Source: JACKHO01 sp041398745
Lineage (GTDB): Bacteria; Planctomycetota; Planctomycetia; Planctomycetales; Planctomycetaceae
DNA length: 64,000 nucleotides
Direction of reading: 5' to 3'
Assembly: GCA_041398745.1 (NCBI GenBank)
Contig: JAWKUB010000010.1
Span: forward strand, 186,001 to 250,000
Shown: positions 51,220 to 60,644 of the stretch, one piece after another
Layout: each line of letters starts with the position of its first letter
Numbering within the stretch: the first letter of the stretch is position 1
Translations under genes and position numbers: made by a program
The notes under the pieces: model-generated
Told to the model about the DNA's origin: nothing
What the model saw: only the letters and a program-made list of their open reading frames with translations
The model's database searches: none

Positions 51220-53166
51220 ATGAAGTCACGAATTCTTTCGCTGTTTGGTCTACTCTTGGTCGTCGGTTGCCTGTCGGCGCAGGCGGCGGAGCGTCCCAAT
51301 GTTGTGATTTTTCTCGTCGACGACATGGGCTGGATGGACAGCACGCCGTATGGCTCTCAGTACTATGAAACGCCGAACATGCAGCGGCTGGCCAAGCAGT
51401 CGATGCGATTCACTGACGCGTATGCCTTACCGCTTTGTTCGCCGACCCGTGCGTCTATTCTCACCGGACAGTATTCGTCGCGACATCGAGTGACGTCGGC
51501 TTCGGGGCATCAGCCCGCCGCACCGGCAGATGCCTCACCGTATCCCAATTCAGCACCTGCCAATAGACCGTTGATCTACGCGAACAGCAAGAACTATCTC
51601 GACCCCAGTCTGACCACGCTGGCCGAGGTACTGAAACAGGCGAACTATCGCACCGGGCATTTCGGGAAGTGGCACCTTGGGCTCAGTCAGGAGCACTGGC
51701 CCGACAAGCAGGGATTTGATGTCGCCTTCCACGCACAGCCAAGTCCCGGACCACCCAGCTACTTCTCACCGTATGGTGTCTCTCCAGACGGGAAGCCGAG
51801 TGGGCAGCACCACGTCGGGACGATCACCGATGGGCCCGACGGTGAGTACATTACAGACCGCCTGACCGACGAAGCGATTCGATTCATCGAAGCCAGTAAG
51901 GATCAGCCGTTTTATCTCAACTTCTGGCACTACGGGGTGCATGGTCCGTGGGGACACAAAGAGGAGTACACTCGCGAGTTTGCGAAGAAGGCCGATCTCC
52001 GTGGTGAGCAACGGAATCCCATTATGGCTTCCATGCTCAAGAGTGTTGATGAAAGCCTCGGTCGCGTGCTCGACAAGCTCGATGAACTCGACCTGACCGA
52101 TAACACATTGTTCATTTTCTACTCCGACAATGGTGGCAACACGCATAGCAACACGCCCGACAGTCGGGAAATGCAGAACATTAAGCCGGGGCATAAGAAG
52201 TGGGATTTCGTCCAGGACTGGAAGAAATGGGCGGGGCCGGAAGCTCCCACAAACAACGCCCCACTGCGGGAAGGGAAAGGCCGCATTTACGAAGGTGGTC
52301 AACGCGTTCCCTTGATGGTGCGCTGGCCCGGGAAAGTCGAAGCCAGTTCCACGACCGGCGCCGTCGTGGGACCGATCGACCTGTTCCCCACGGTGCTCGA
52401 TGCACTGGGTGTCGATTCGCCTCCTGATCATATCGTTGATGGAGAATCGCTCCTGCCGGTGCTGACTCAGTCAGGCCCGTTGAAACGGAAGGCGTACTTC
52501 ACCTGGTTCCCGCATCTCGTGCCCGCGGTTTCTGTTCGGCAGGGAGACTGGAAACTCATTCACCGTTTCGAGCCGCACGTGAGTTATCCAGAGCTGCTGG
52601 AGTTGTACAACCTGAAGGATGACATTGGCGAGACGGTCAACCTCGCCAACGAGCAGCCGGAAATAGTGCAGGCACTTGAGTCGCTCATTGTCGAATTCAT
52701 GACCTCTACTGGCGCTCTTGCGCCCAAACTGAATCCGGCATATCGTGAGACGCCAGCCCAGGAGGCAACCACAGGACTGGTTGCTCGGCAGTGTGAATTG
52801 CAGCAAGAGGACGGGCACCTCCGAATTACAGGAACTGGCGCGGCACCGTTTCTCGGGACTGCTCAAATGAAGCTGAGTGGTGACGTCACCCTGAAAATGG
52901 TGGTTCGTTCGACAGCGGGTGGTGAGGGACGTGTGCACTGGAAAACGCCGGCGCAAGACGACTTCCCCAAAGATGAACAGTTGGTGAAGTTCCAGATTCC
53001 CGCGGGTGAGGACTGGCAGGCGGTTACCGTGTCGCTGTCCATTCCTGAGCAACCGCAAGTTGTGCGTCTGTATCTACCCGTGCAGGACCATCCTCTCGAC
53101 GTGCGTTCTATCGAGTATTCTGACAAGGGCGGACGCAAGCGAGCTTGGGATTTCACCGCTCAATGA
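51220..53166 (+). CDS. Sulfatase with C-terminal beta-sandwich-like extension, secreted
   Basis: The signal peptide is MKSRILSLFGLLLVVGCLSAQAA. RPNVVIFLVDDMGWMDSTPY carries the metal aspartates and LPLCSPTRASILTGQYSSRH the formylglycine cysteine (Cys73). FGKWHLGLSQEHWPDKQGFD, LNFWHYGVHGPWGHKEEYTR and FYSDNGGNTHSN are the further sulfatase blocks. The main domain ends near residue 500. The remaining 140 residues (LRITGTGAAPFLGTAQMKLS and on) look like a beta-sandwich, perhaps carbohydrate-binding. The product hydrolyses sulfate esters; the substrate is probably a polysaccharide. It lies between the PatB-like gene and a DUF1501 gene, on the same strand. The cysteine needs a formylglycine-generating enzyme, which is not in this window. 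Confidence 0.93.
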   Translation: MKSRILSLFGLLLVVGCLSAQAAERPNVVIFLVDDMGWMDSTPYGSQYYETPNMQRLAKQSMRFTDAYALPLCSPTRASILTGQYSSRHRVTSASGHQPAAPADASPYPNSAPANRPLIYANSKNYLDPSLTTLAEVLKQANYRTGHFGKWHLGLSQEHWPDKQGFDVAFHAQPSPGPPSYFSPYGVSPDGKPSGQHHVGTITDGPDGEYITDRLTDEAIRFIEASKDQPFYLNFWHYGVHGPWGHKEEYTREFAKKADLRGEQRNPIMASMLKSVDESLGRVLDKLDELDLTDNTLFIFYSDNGGNTHSNTPDSREMQNIKPGHKKWDFVQDWKKWAGPEAPTNNAPLREGKGRIYEGGQRVPLMVRWPGKVEASSTTGAVVGPIDLFPTVLDALGVDSPPDHIVDGESLLPVLTQSGPLKRKAYFTWFPHLVPAVSVRQGDWKLIHRFEPHVSYPELLELYNLKDDIGETVNLANEQPEIVQALESLIVEFMTSTGALAPKLNPAYRETPAQEATTGLVARQCELQQEDGHLRITGTGAAPFLGTAQMKLSGDVTLKMVVRSTAGGEGRVHWKTPAQDDFPKDEQLVKFQIPAGEDWQAVTVSLSIPEQPQVVRLYLPVQDHPLDVRSIEYSDKGGRKRAWDFTAQ

Positions 53167-53515
53167 TGGGCGTGACACCGTGTGAAATCCGCATATTCCG
53201 CACAACGCGTACGGATTCCTGAGTACAAGAGGACTGATGGCCAGGTTGTCCAAAGGGCCGAAAGTATCAACTCGCTCTACACATCAGTTTCGACCGATAC
53301 TATACTTCAGGAGGCCTGTTCCCTGCACTTCATGGATTGTGAGGAGCAAGTCGACTGGAGTCGTTAGCCCCACCTTTTTCGCACTAATCGACTCGTAATA
53401 CGTACCGCACAGCACAAGACGAACGCCCCCCACCCTACGACTGATCCGGGAACAAAGCTGGAATCAGTTCGTCATTTTGGCAGAAGCAGCTATGCAATCA
53501 CTTTGTTCCGGCCCG
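53167..53515. other. Non-coding spacer before the third DUF1501 gene
   Basis: About 350 bases with no recognised gene. The sulfatase and DUF1501 genes are in the same direction, so this may be a transcribed spacer or contain a promoter. I saw no repeat of the families described and no clear terminator. Confidence 0.4.
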
Positions 53516-54892
53516 ATGAATCGTCGCTCTTTTCTGCAATATGGAACCCTTGGCCTGGGGGGATTCGGTCTCACCGAGTTGTTCCGCGCTCAGCTTCAGG
53601 CTGGGCAGCAGGTGACAACTCCTGACACGTCCGTCATTTTCGTGTGGCTTCCAGGCGGACCGCCGCACATGGAAATGTACGACATGAAGCCCGACGCCCC
53701 CGCAGACTATCGGGGCATCTTCAATCCTATTGCGACCAACGTGCCGGGGCTCGATGTTTGCGAACTCATGCCGCTGCATACGCAGTGTGCAGACCGGTAC
53801 AACATCATCCGGTCGATTAGACACAATTTCGCCGACCATGGCGGTGGTCACAAACGCTTCCTGACAGGACGCGATCCGAAAGAGCCAACGGGTTTTGTCA
53901 ACGACGCTCCAGCTGTCGGGTCGATTGTGGCCAAGTGCCGTGAACACGTTCAAACGGGGCTCCCCAACTACATCTCGGGAACAAATCCGGGACGTGCAGG
54001 TGTCGACGTGTACAGCTTTGGGGCCGCTTATCTCGGTCCTTCGTATGTACCGTTCAATGTGCCGGGCGACCCCAGTGATCCCAAGTTCGAAGTGAAGAAC
54101 ATTTCGCTGGATGCCAGTCTCACCGACCGGCTCGATGACCGGCTCACACTGCTGACCGCGTTTGATCAGGTGCGGGCTCGGATCGATTCAACGGGACTCA
54201 TGAACGCAGTCGACGAAGCAAACCGCAGTGCCGTCAGCCTGCTCACCAGTGACCGGGCTCGAAACGCCTTCGACTTGAGTCAGGAATCGGAAGAAACGAA
54301 AGATCGTTACGGTCGACATGCCTGGGGCTACCGTGCCCTGCTGGCTCGTCGTCTCGTCGAGGCGGGCAGTAGTTTTGTCACCATGGTCATGGAGAACCCT
54401 TACGTTTCGGGCATCGATTTCCTGAAACAGGGGACCTACAACTGGGATTCTCATGCCGTCAACTGCCATTTGTTCGACGACGCCAAAATGCGTCTTCCAA
54501 TTTACGACCGAGCCGTGACGGCACTCGTGGAAGACATCTATGCCCGCGGTCTGGATAAGAAAGTGATGCTCGTCGTCACCGGTGAATTCGGACGGACACC
54601 ACGCATTAGTTCGCAGAACGGAACGCAAACCGGTGTCATGCAGCCGGGCCGTGACCACTGGCCAAATGCCATGTCAATGCTCGTCGCCGGCGGCGGCATG
54701 CGGACGGGACAGGTCATCGGTTCGACCACGTCAAGAGGTGAAGAGCCCAAAGAACGCCCACTCACACCCAACGACTTGTGGGCGACGGTTTACCGGCATT
54801 TGGGAATCGATCCCGAAATGAGCTTCCCCGACCACGCTGGGCGGCCTATGCCTATTCTCCCGTATGGCAGTCCTATCGAAGAATTGCTGTAG
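53516..54892 (+). CDS. DUF1501 family exported protein (third, without an adjacent cytochrome gene on its strand)
   Basis: The ATG at 53516 begins NRRSFLQYGTLGLGGFGLTE, a twin-arginine-like leader. The blocks are SVIFVWLPGGPPHMEMYDMK, DHGGGHKRFLTGRDPKEPTG, LLARRLVEAGSSFVTMVMEN, VVTGEFGRTPRISSQNGTQT, GRDHWPNAMSMLVAGGGMRT and TVYRHLGIDPEMSFPDHAGR. It differs from the other two by HHP/HHS being replaced by DHWP, a common subtype. There is no partner PSCyt1-DUF1553 gene next to it; its companion upstream is the sulfatase. Its function is unknown. It converges with the DUF1552 gene, and a family A repeat lies between the two stops. Confidence 0.9.
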   Translation: MNRRSFLQYGTLGLGGFGLTELFRAQLQAGQQVTTPDTSVIFVWLPGGPPHMEMYDMKPDAPADYRGIFNPIATNVPGLDVCELMPLHTQCADRYNIIRSIRHNFADHGGGHKRFLTGRDPKEPTGFVNDAPAVGSIVAKCREHVQTGLPNYISGTNPGRAGVDVYSFGAAYLGPSYVPFNVPGDPSDPKFEVKNISLDASLTDRLDDRLTLLTAFDQVRARIDSTGLMNAVDEANRSAVSLLTSDRARNAFDLSQESEETKDRYGRHAWGYRALLARRLVEAGSSFVTMVMENPYVSGIDFLKQGTYNWDSHAVNCHLFDDAKMRLPIYDRAVTALVEDIYARGLDKKVMLVVTGEFGRTPRISSQNGTQTGVMQPGRDHWPNAMSMLVAGGGMRTGQVIGSTTSRGEEPKERPLTPNDLWATVYRHLGIDPEMSFPDHAGRPMPILPYGSPIEELL

Positions 54893-54935
54893 TGCATTGA
54901 CTGTCGCAGAACGTCAGGCGCATCAACTCAGGTGA

Positions 54936-54982
54936 GACCTGAATTCACAGTCAGGAATGTCTGTGCCACCGGGTTTTGGAAT
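54936..54982. repeat. Family A palindromic repeat in the convergent spacer
   Basis: ACCTGAATTCACAG, then TCAGGAATGTCTGTGCCACC, then GGGTTTTGGAATTACC. Upstream, CTGTCGCAGAACGTCAGGC (from 54901) is also present in the copy at 56481, so the conserved part may extend to about 80 bases. It sits between two convergent stop codons. Confidence 0.75.
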
Positions 54983-55037
54983 TACCGGTTGGTTCCATTT
55001 GATGTAGCGAGCATTGGACGGTGTGATGGCGCCGTCA

Positions 55038-56441
55038 TCAAATGTGTTCAACAATTCCTGTGCTGTCGGCGAAGGAGTCGGTCTGAACTCCCAGACGCTG
55101 CAGCATGGTCAAGAACAAATTGGAAAGAGGTAAGTCCTCTCCTTTGGCTGCATCTTGCCATGGTTCACGATCGCCCAACCAGGGTCCGCCCTGAAAGTTC
55201 AAACCAGCATGATTGAAGTATTGCCCATGCTGAAAGCCCATGTGCTTTCCGCCAGCGAGAATGAGCGGATAGTTGCGTGAGAGGTGAAACGCACTCGATG
55301 CCGACCCGAACAGGACAAGCGTGTTGTCGAGCAGTGTTCCTGTCCCGGCGGGTTCTGCGGTTTCCTTGAGCTTCGTTAAAAAGCGTCCCAACTCCTCGTT
55401 CAGAAACTGGCAGTAAATTGCAAAGTTCTTCCAGCCGTCGGGATTCTTGGTTTCGTGCGACAACTGGTGGGCCAGATTAAAACCAACTGCACGAGCCAAA
55501 TGGTCGCTGCGTCCTACACCATTCTCGCGCCCAATTTGATAGGTCGCGACACGCGTGGAGTCTGTCTTGAAGGCGAGGTAAATCAACTCGAACATCGTCT
55601 GCAGATATTCGCGCGGCTCGTCGGTGGTCAATTCAAGGTTGAGGTTGTTTCCGTCAATCGTAGGAAGCGGCACGTCGAGCCAGTGCTTTGCCTTTTCAAC
55701 TTTGATTTCCGTCTGCCGCACTGAGTCGAGATATTCATCAAGACTCCTTCGATCCTCTGCCGAGAGTGACTTTCGCAAGTCTTGAGCGTCCGCCAGCATT
55801 TCATCGAGGGCACTGCGGCTGAGTGCCAGTCGCCGTCCCGAGTCGCCATCGGCTTTGACGAACAGCATGTCGAATATCTGCTTGGGGCGATGTTCAGCGG
55901 GGATAGGGCGTCCATTGCGGTCGAACGAAATGGTATGAGCACCACGTGCCGTGCCGGTCCCGCCGTCGGTAGACATCACCACTGACGCAATACGCGTCTG
56001 GTCACCGACGTACTTCACGTACTCCTGGTCAAGCGAAATGGTGTTGTGGTAGTCAGTGTCACCACCACCTGTGGCCGCCGCCGTCAGAAACTGGTCGGCA
56101 TTGTTATGACCATGAACGCTCCTGGCTCGCGGATGTGAAAAGCCTGAGAGAACCGTGAGCTCGGACTTCAATGGCTCCAAGGAACTCATGCAGTTCGTGA
56201 ATGTAAACTCATTGCCACCGCCGTGCGGAAACCAGGCCCACTCTTTGTACGCGGGGTCTTCCGGCAGTGGCATGGGCACACCATCAGGAAAGTAGAAGCA
56301 GGCGAGGCGTCTTGGATTCTCGGCCGTTTGTTCACCGCGAGCCTTTGCCGAAAACAGCGAACCAAACCACGGCAACGCCAATGCCAGTCCACTACCACGC
56401 AGAAACCGCCTGCGGTCGATGTTATTCATGTTGAATTTCAT
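55038..56441 (-). CDS. DUF1552 family exported protein
   Basis: The leader DRRRFLRGSGLALALPWFGS is a twin-arginine type. DUF1552 features are RRLACFYFPDGVPMPLPEDP, FSHPRARSVHGHNNADQFLT, TAAATGGGDTDYHNTISLDQ, TISFDRNGRPIPAEHRPKQI, LSAEDRRSLDEYLDSVRQTE and FGSASSAFHLSRNYPLILAG. The usual companion of DUF1552 is a DUF1592-type cytochrome-like protein, and exactly that gene is upstream on the same strand, 133 bases away. The two are very likely co-transcribed. The biochemical role is unknown. The start is ATG 56441, with an alternative ATG five residues later (56426). Confidence 0.92.
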   Translation of the reverse strand: MKFNMNNIDRRRFLRGSGLALALPWFGSLFSAKARGEQTAENPRRLACFYFPDGVPMPLPEDPAYKEWAWFPHGGGNEFTFTNCMSSLEPLKSELTVLSGFSHPRARSVHGHNNADQFLTAAATGGGDTDYHNTISLDQEYVKYVGDQTRIASVVMSTDGGTGTARGAHTISFDRNGRPIPAEHRPKQIFDMLFVKADGDSGRRLALSRSALDEMLADAQDLRKSLSAEDRRSLDEYLDSVRQTEIKVEKAKHWLDVPLPTIDGNNLNLELTTDEPREYLQTMFELIYLAFKTDSTRVATYQIGRENGVGRSDHLARAVGFNLAHQLSHETKNPDGWKNFAIYCQFLNEELGRFLTKLKETAEPAGTGTLLDNTLVLFGSASSAFHLSRNYPLILAGGKHMGFQHGQYFNHAGLNFQGGPWLGDREPWQDAAKGEDLPLSNLFLTMLQRLGVQTDSFADSTGIVEHI

Positions 56442-56480
56442 CTCTGTTCTTCCTTCACAGTGCTGCGTCTGACCAATCGA

Positions 56481-56551
56481 CTATCGCAAAATGTCAGGTC
56501 GGCTATTTCTGCTATGACCTGAATTCACAGACAGGAATGTCTGTGCCACCG
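56481..56551. repeat. Family A palindromic repeat between DUF1592 and DUF1552 genes
   Basis: CTATCGCAAAATGTCAGG, then ATGACCTGAATTCACAGACA, then GGAATGTCTGTGCCACCGG. It shares 5' sequence (CTATCGCA/CTGTCGCA, TGTCAGG/CGTCAGG) and GACCTGAATTCACAG with the copy at 54936. It lies inside the presumed operon, so it may form a structure in the mRNA. Confidence 0.75.
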
Positions 56552-56574
56552 GACATTCTTTGGTCGACGAATTA

Positions 56575-59300
56575 CTATTCTGATTGGAATAACTCACTCT
56601 TCACAATGGCAAGTAGCATGGTTTTCAGTCCATCACCCTGCTGACGCACGTCGGCCGTAATCGACTCAATTGCCGCACGGTCTTCAAAGCGAAGCGGACG
56701 ACCAAGGGCGTACGTGGTCAGCTTGTGGACCATCGCCTCGACGAACTGGTCCTGCCGGGCTTCCAGAAGATGACGTTTGAGCCCCTCCATACCGTCGAGC
56801 GTCTGATGGTTGAACAGCTCACTCAATGCATCAACAGGCTTCCCGTTCACCTGATCCCTCCACCGGCCGAGGGCATCGTAGTTCTCGAAGGCAATGCCCC
56901 AAGGATCAATTTTCGAGTGGCAGGAGTTGCAGGCGGCGTGGTTTCTATGGTTCTCAATGCGTTCCTTCAGAGTCATTTTGGCGATTTCCGGATCAGCCAA
57001 ATCGATTTGCGGAACTGCTGGCGGAGGGGGCGGGGGAGGATCATTCAACAGGCGCTCCAATAACCAAATTGCCCGTTTGAGCGGATGCGAGTCGGGCCAG
57101 TCCGAGTTCATGGCCAACGTTCCCGCCTGAGTCAGCAATCCACCCCGTTTGAAATTGCCATCCAGCGGTACGCGTCGGAACTCATTTCCGTATACGTCAG
57201 CTAGTCCGTAGTGCTTCGCCAATCGCTCATTGACCATAGCGTAATCGGAATGCACGAAGTCCAGTACGCTGGAATTCTGTTGCAGTATTTCAGCAAACAG
57301 CTCCACGGGTTCCTGCTGCATGGCCTCCTTCAGTAACGGATCAACACCGCCGCCTTGGCGCTTGAAGTTCACAAATTCCAACAGTTCGAGATTCAGCCAT
57401 TGGTGCACGAACTGCTCCGCGAGTCGATTGCTGCGGGGATCGGCCAGCATGCGATCGACCTGTTTCTCCAGTACGTCAGCATTTCTCAGTTCGCCGCGGC
57501 TGGCCAGTTTCAGCAACTCGGCATCCGGGAGGCTGCACCACAGGAAAAGCGACAGACCGGTTGCCAGTTCAAAGTCGCGGCGTTGTTGCAGATCATTGTC
57601 GTTGGCTGCTGCAGGCGTGTTCGCCACATAGAGGAATTGAGGCGAAGAGAGTACAGTTGCGAGGACTTCGATGACCGCTTCTTCAAATGATTCACACTCC
57701 GGCCGCATCGTTGTGAACAGTTTCATCTTGCGGTCGAGTTCCTGCGAGGTAATCGGGCGTCGCCATGCCTGTAACATGAACTCTTCAAAAATCTCCCTGG
57801 CATAGTCCGACTCGCTGTCGGCATGCTCGCTGTCGAAGAAAATCTTACGGTGAGATGCCGGTGGCCATTCTTCGAGGTAGGGAGCCTCAACCCTCACGTA
57901 GTCAATTTGAATGGCATGATTCGACGCGGAGCTGTTTGCAATCCGAATGTACTCCGACGGGCTCGGTGTCGCCCCCATGGGTGATGTTTTTCGCACTGAG
58001 TTGCGAGGGTAGATTTCCCCCAGCGGCACATCCCAGGTAACGATTTGCCATTCGCCATGACGAGCCGTGACCGCGGTGTCCTCCCTGCTGACCGGCAACA
58101 AAGCCCGCCCTTCGTTGCTTGCCTGCCAGCCGAATAGCAGTTGAACGCTGGGGAATCCGGCGAGGTCAGATTCAGTACGCGCGACTCTTGCCGTCACTCG
58201 CATGATCCCTTCGTCGGGGAGTTGATTTCCCAGTTCCACCACCAGGTTCTGATTGCGTCCCGCCGGGATGACAGCAACACAGTTTGTTTCGGCGGGCGTT
58301 TGCTGTCCGCTGTCCGATGGAGCAAATGCATATCTGGCTCCAGGGTAGTCCCAGTGTGCGGGCACGATACGGCCCGATGACAACTCCTTGTAATAGGTTC
58401 TCGGATGAGGCTGTCGAAAACTCGCCTCCAGTCGAGCTAATTCCGCCTCCAGTTTTTCTGGATCGTTCGCCAAATCTTTTTTGGCCTTCTCCAATTGCTC
58501 ATTCTGTTTCGGCCATTCGCGTGCGGCAGCATCCTGCATGGGGATGCCCCATCGCAGGGTTTGTGGTCGTTCACCTCGGACAGTGGCCCGTGTTAATGCC
58601 TGCCGTGCCAGACGATGGTAAGTTTCGAACTGAGAGGTCGAGAGGTGGAGCAATTCAGCGCTGTTTTCGAATCCTTCTTCCGTGTGTGGCTCAGGAGGCA
58701 AATCCTTTGCAAAGTCCCACGGCAAACCCAGCAAGTCCTGCAACGCGTAGTTGTATTCGTAGCGAGTCAACCGGCGGAAAGAAGATTGTGCCCCCTCACT
58801 GCGACGCGACCGAGATGCTGTCTGCAACTCAGTCGACAACCATTCGACAATTCGTTGGCGGTCCGCTGTACCTAGCTCTGAGCTGTCGGGAGGTGGCATT
58901 TCACCTTTTGCGACAACCGCAAAAATCTCAACCCACCAGTCGGTGTCTTCTCCGCGGAGTAAATCGGGATTGAGCGTATCGATTCGGATGTTCCCTTCGG
59001 TCAACTCCGCTCCGTGGCAGTCAACACAGTGTTTGTCGAGGAGTGGCTTGATTGTTGCCGCGAAGTCAGCAAGGTTCGCCTGGGGAGGAGCTTCAGCAAC
59101 TGGTGGGGTGGTATTGTCGTCTGCCACGCTTGTGAACCGCGATCGTTGCAAGCCGGTCTGCTTCAGGTCGGCAAGGCTTTGACGGGGCTTTGACGGGGCT
59201 TTGCGGCTTCTTCGGCACGGCCAGGTTGAACTGTCAGGATCAACACACTGGACAGCAGCAAGCAATTCAGCAAACGCAACTTCTCGAAATGGATGGGCAT
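56575..59300 (-). CDS. DUF1592-type planctomycete cytochrome-like protein, frameshifted behind its signal peptide
   Basis: The order is PSCyt1 (LLDKHCVDCHGAELTEGNIR), DUF1587 (RLTRYEYNYALQDLLGLPWD), the DUF1595/carbohydrate-binding region, DUF1592 (FEEAVIEVLATVLSSPQFLY), DUF1588 (ACNSCHSKIDPWGIAFENYD) and DUF1585 at the end. The main frame is open from 59265, but its first residues (AVQCVDPDSSTWPCRRSRK) are not a leader. A good signal peptide, MPIHFEKLRLLNCLLLSSVL, starts at ATG 59300 in another frame and runs into EEAAKPRQSPVK before stopping. A tandem 11-bp duplication at 59175-59196 accounts exactly for the switch: removing one copy gives EEAAKPRQSLADLKQTGLQR in one frame. As it stands, the protein cannot be exported without frameshifting. 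Confidence 0.85.
59175..59203. repeat. 11-bp tandem duplication breaking the DUF1592 reading frame
   Basis: GGCTTTGACGG occurs twice in tandem (59175, 59186) and is followed by a partial third unit, GGCTTTG. On the gene's strand this lies directly after the signal peptide. Eleven bases is not a multiple of three, so each gain or loss of a copy changes the frame. Confidence 0.85.
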
Positions 59301-59555
59301 TGCGAAAAAGTGGGCAATTGTTTGGCAGGTGCAGATGTTATGACAGCCTTGGTACAACGACGTCACATTCAACTGCAGCAGGTGGAGGGAGTTGAGTCAA
59401 AAAATGACTCAACATATTCAGGCAGGATAACAAAATCTGGACTTTTCCAAATACCGAACGCTGTCATTGCATGCATGGTCTCGGTGTTTCAACGCCATTG
59501 GTGGCCTCATTCGCCTGGTGCAACTCTGCGCGTGCGACCGGGACTGCGGTGCTGA

Positions 59556-60482
59556 CTACAGTCCCAGATTCTCGACGTACGGCTCGGCCCGGGGGATGCG
59601 GATGACGTGAGTAACGTACTCAATGTCAGCGGCGGCGGTCGTTCCCAGAATGATATTACGCTCTTCTGGATCATCCAGCATGAAGCCGAAGGTGACTTCG
59701 ACGGCTTGCGGCAGTCTTCCTGTGAGGGAGCTGTCCCATTCGTCGACCCAGTTTTGCCCGTCGAAATAGCGGAACGTCAGTTCCTGTACTTCGGGAGCGA
59801 GCAACTTGGTCAACTGGCTGAGGTGTTCCGAGTCGAGGGCTCCGTCGGCATAGTCGAGTTCGAACCGGTCTCCCTCCAGACGCGAGAGGCCGGTGGTCGC
59901 ACCGCCGACGGAGAAATTGTTAGCGGCCGTCACGTCATTAGCGCCACTCATGAACCAGGAAATGGACTTTTCGTCCCCGGAAAGACTTTCCGCTGCCAGC
60001 GAGGTCGTGGAGGACAGCCGCATAGGATGCAGCGGCCGGTTTACGTGAATGACCAACTGGGTTGCCGTGCCGACCAGCCCGGATGCATCTCCCGAGATTG
60101 CCGAGTTGGGATTCTCGGCCAATGAACTGGTTTCGACTTCGTCATCGAGCGTGGATGCCGTTGAAGACAACTCTTCGACGGCGCTGTCTTCGGACTCCAG
60201 TGTTAACGCGTCATCGCTGCTTTCATCCATTTCGTCTTCCTCTTCAGGGACGACGAGTACCACACCTTCGAGGTCAGCCTGCAACTGGCGGATGAGGGAA
60301 CGGGTCAACTGCGCTTTGAGCACCTTGCGCTGACCGGCAGTGGTCATTTGAATGTGCAGCCGTGTTGCCGTGAAAATTGCCGCCACGAGAATCAAGGTGA
60401 GGGCCAATGCGATAATCAATTCTGTCAGCGTGAAAGCGCGGACGGATTGGCGTGTCTCAAACCTGGGAGAAATTCTCTGCAT
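59556..60482 (-). CDS. Pseudopilin, GspJ/PilW-like, with acidic insert
   Basis: The ATG at 60482 is chosen; 60539 is possible. The prepilin-type N terminus is RAFTLTELIIALALTLILVA, followed by IFTATRLHIQMTTAGQRKVL. The cleavage site has A in place of the usual G before F, with T-L-x-E intact. The stretch of about residues 75-135 is unusually acidic and serine-rich (VVPEEEDEMDESSDDALTLE, then SEDSAVEELSSTASTLDDEV), with no membrane segment. The remainder, including EVQELTFRYFDGQNWVDEWD, matches GspJ/PilW minor pseudopilins. It probably belongs to a type II secretion/pilin-like system. No other gene of the machinery is next to it. Confidence 0.75.
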   Translation of the reverse strand: MQRISPRFETRQSVRAFTLTELIIALALTLILVAAIFTATRLHIQMTTAGQRKVLKAQLTRSLIRQLQADLEGVVLVVPEEEDEMDESSDDALTLESEDSAVEELSSTASTLDDEVETSSLAENPNSAISGDASGLVGTATQLVIHVNRPLHPMRLSSTTSLAAESLSGDEKSISWFMSGANDVTAANNFSVGGATTGLSRLEGDRFELDYADGALDSEHLSQLTKLLAPEVQELTFRYFDGQNWVDEWDSSLTGRLPQAVEVTFGFMLDDPEERNIILGTTAAADIEYVTHVIRIPRAEPYVENLGL

Positions 60483-60644
60483 TGCAGCCCATTGTGGCGG
60501 CTGAAGCGGGTGTGGTAAACAGGAAACCGGGATCGCCATTCACAAATGGGACCACTGCCCGAATTAGTGGGCCGGTTGCCTGTTTAACCCGTCACGCCGT
60601 TATATGGGCCGGGAAACTTCAGTGCTGCGGAACAGTAAAGCGAA

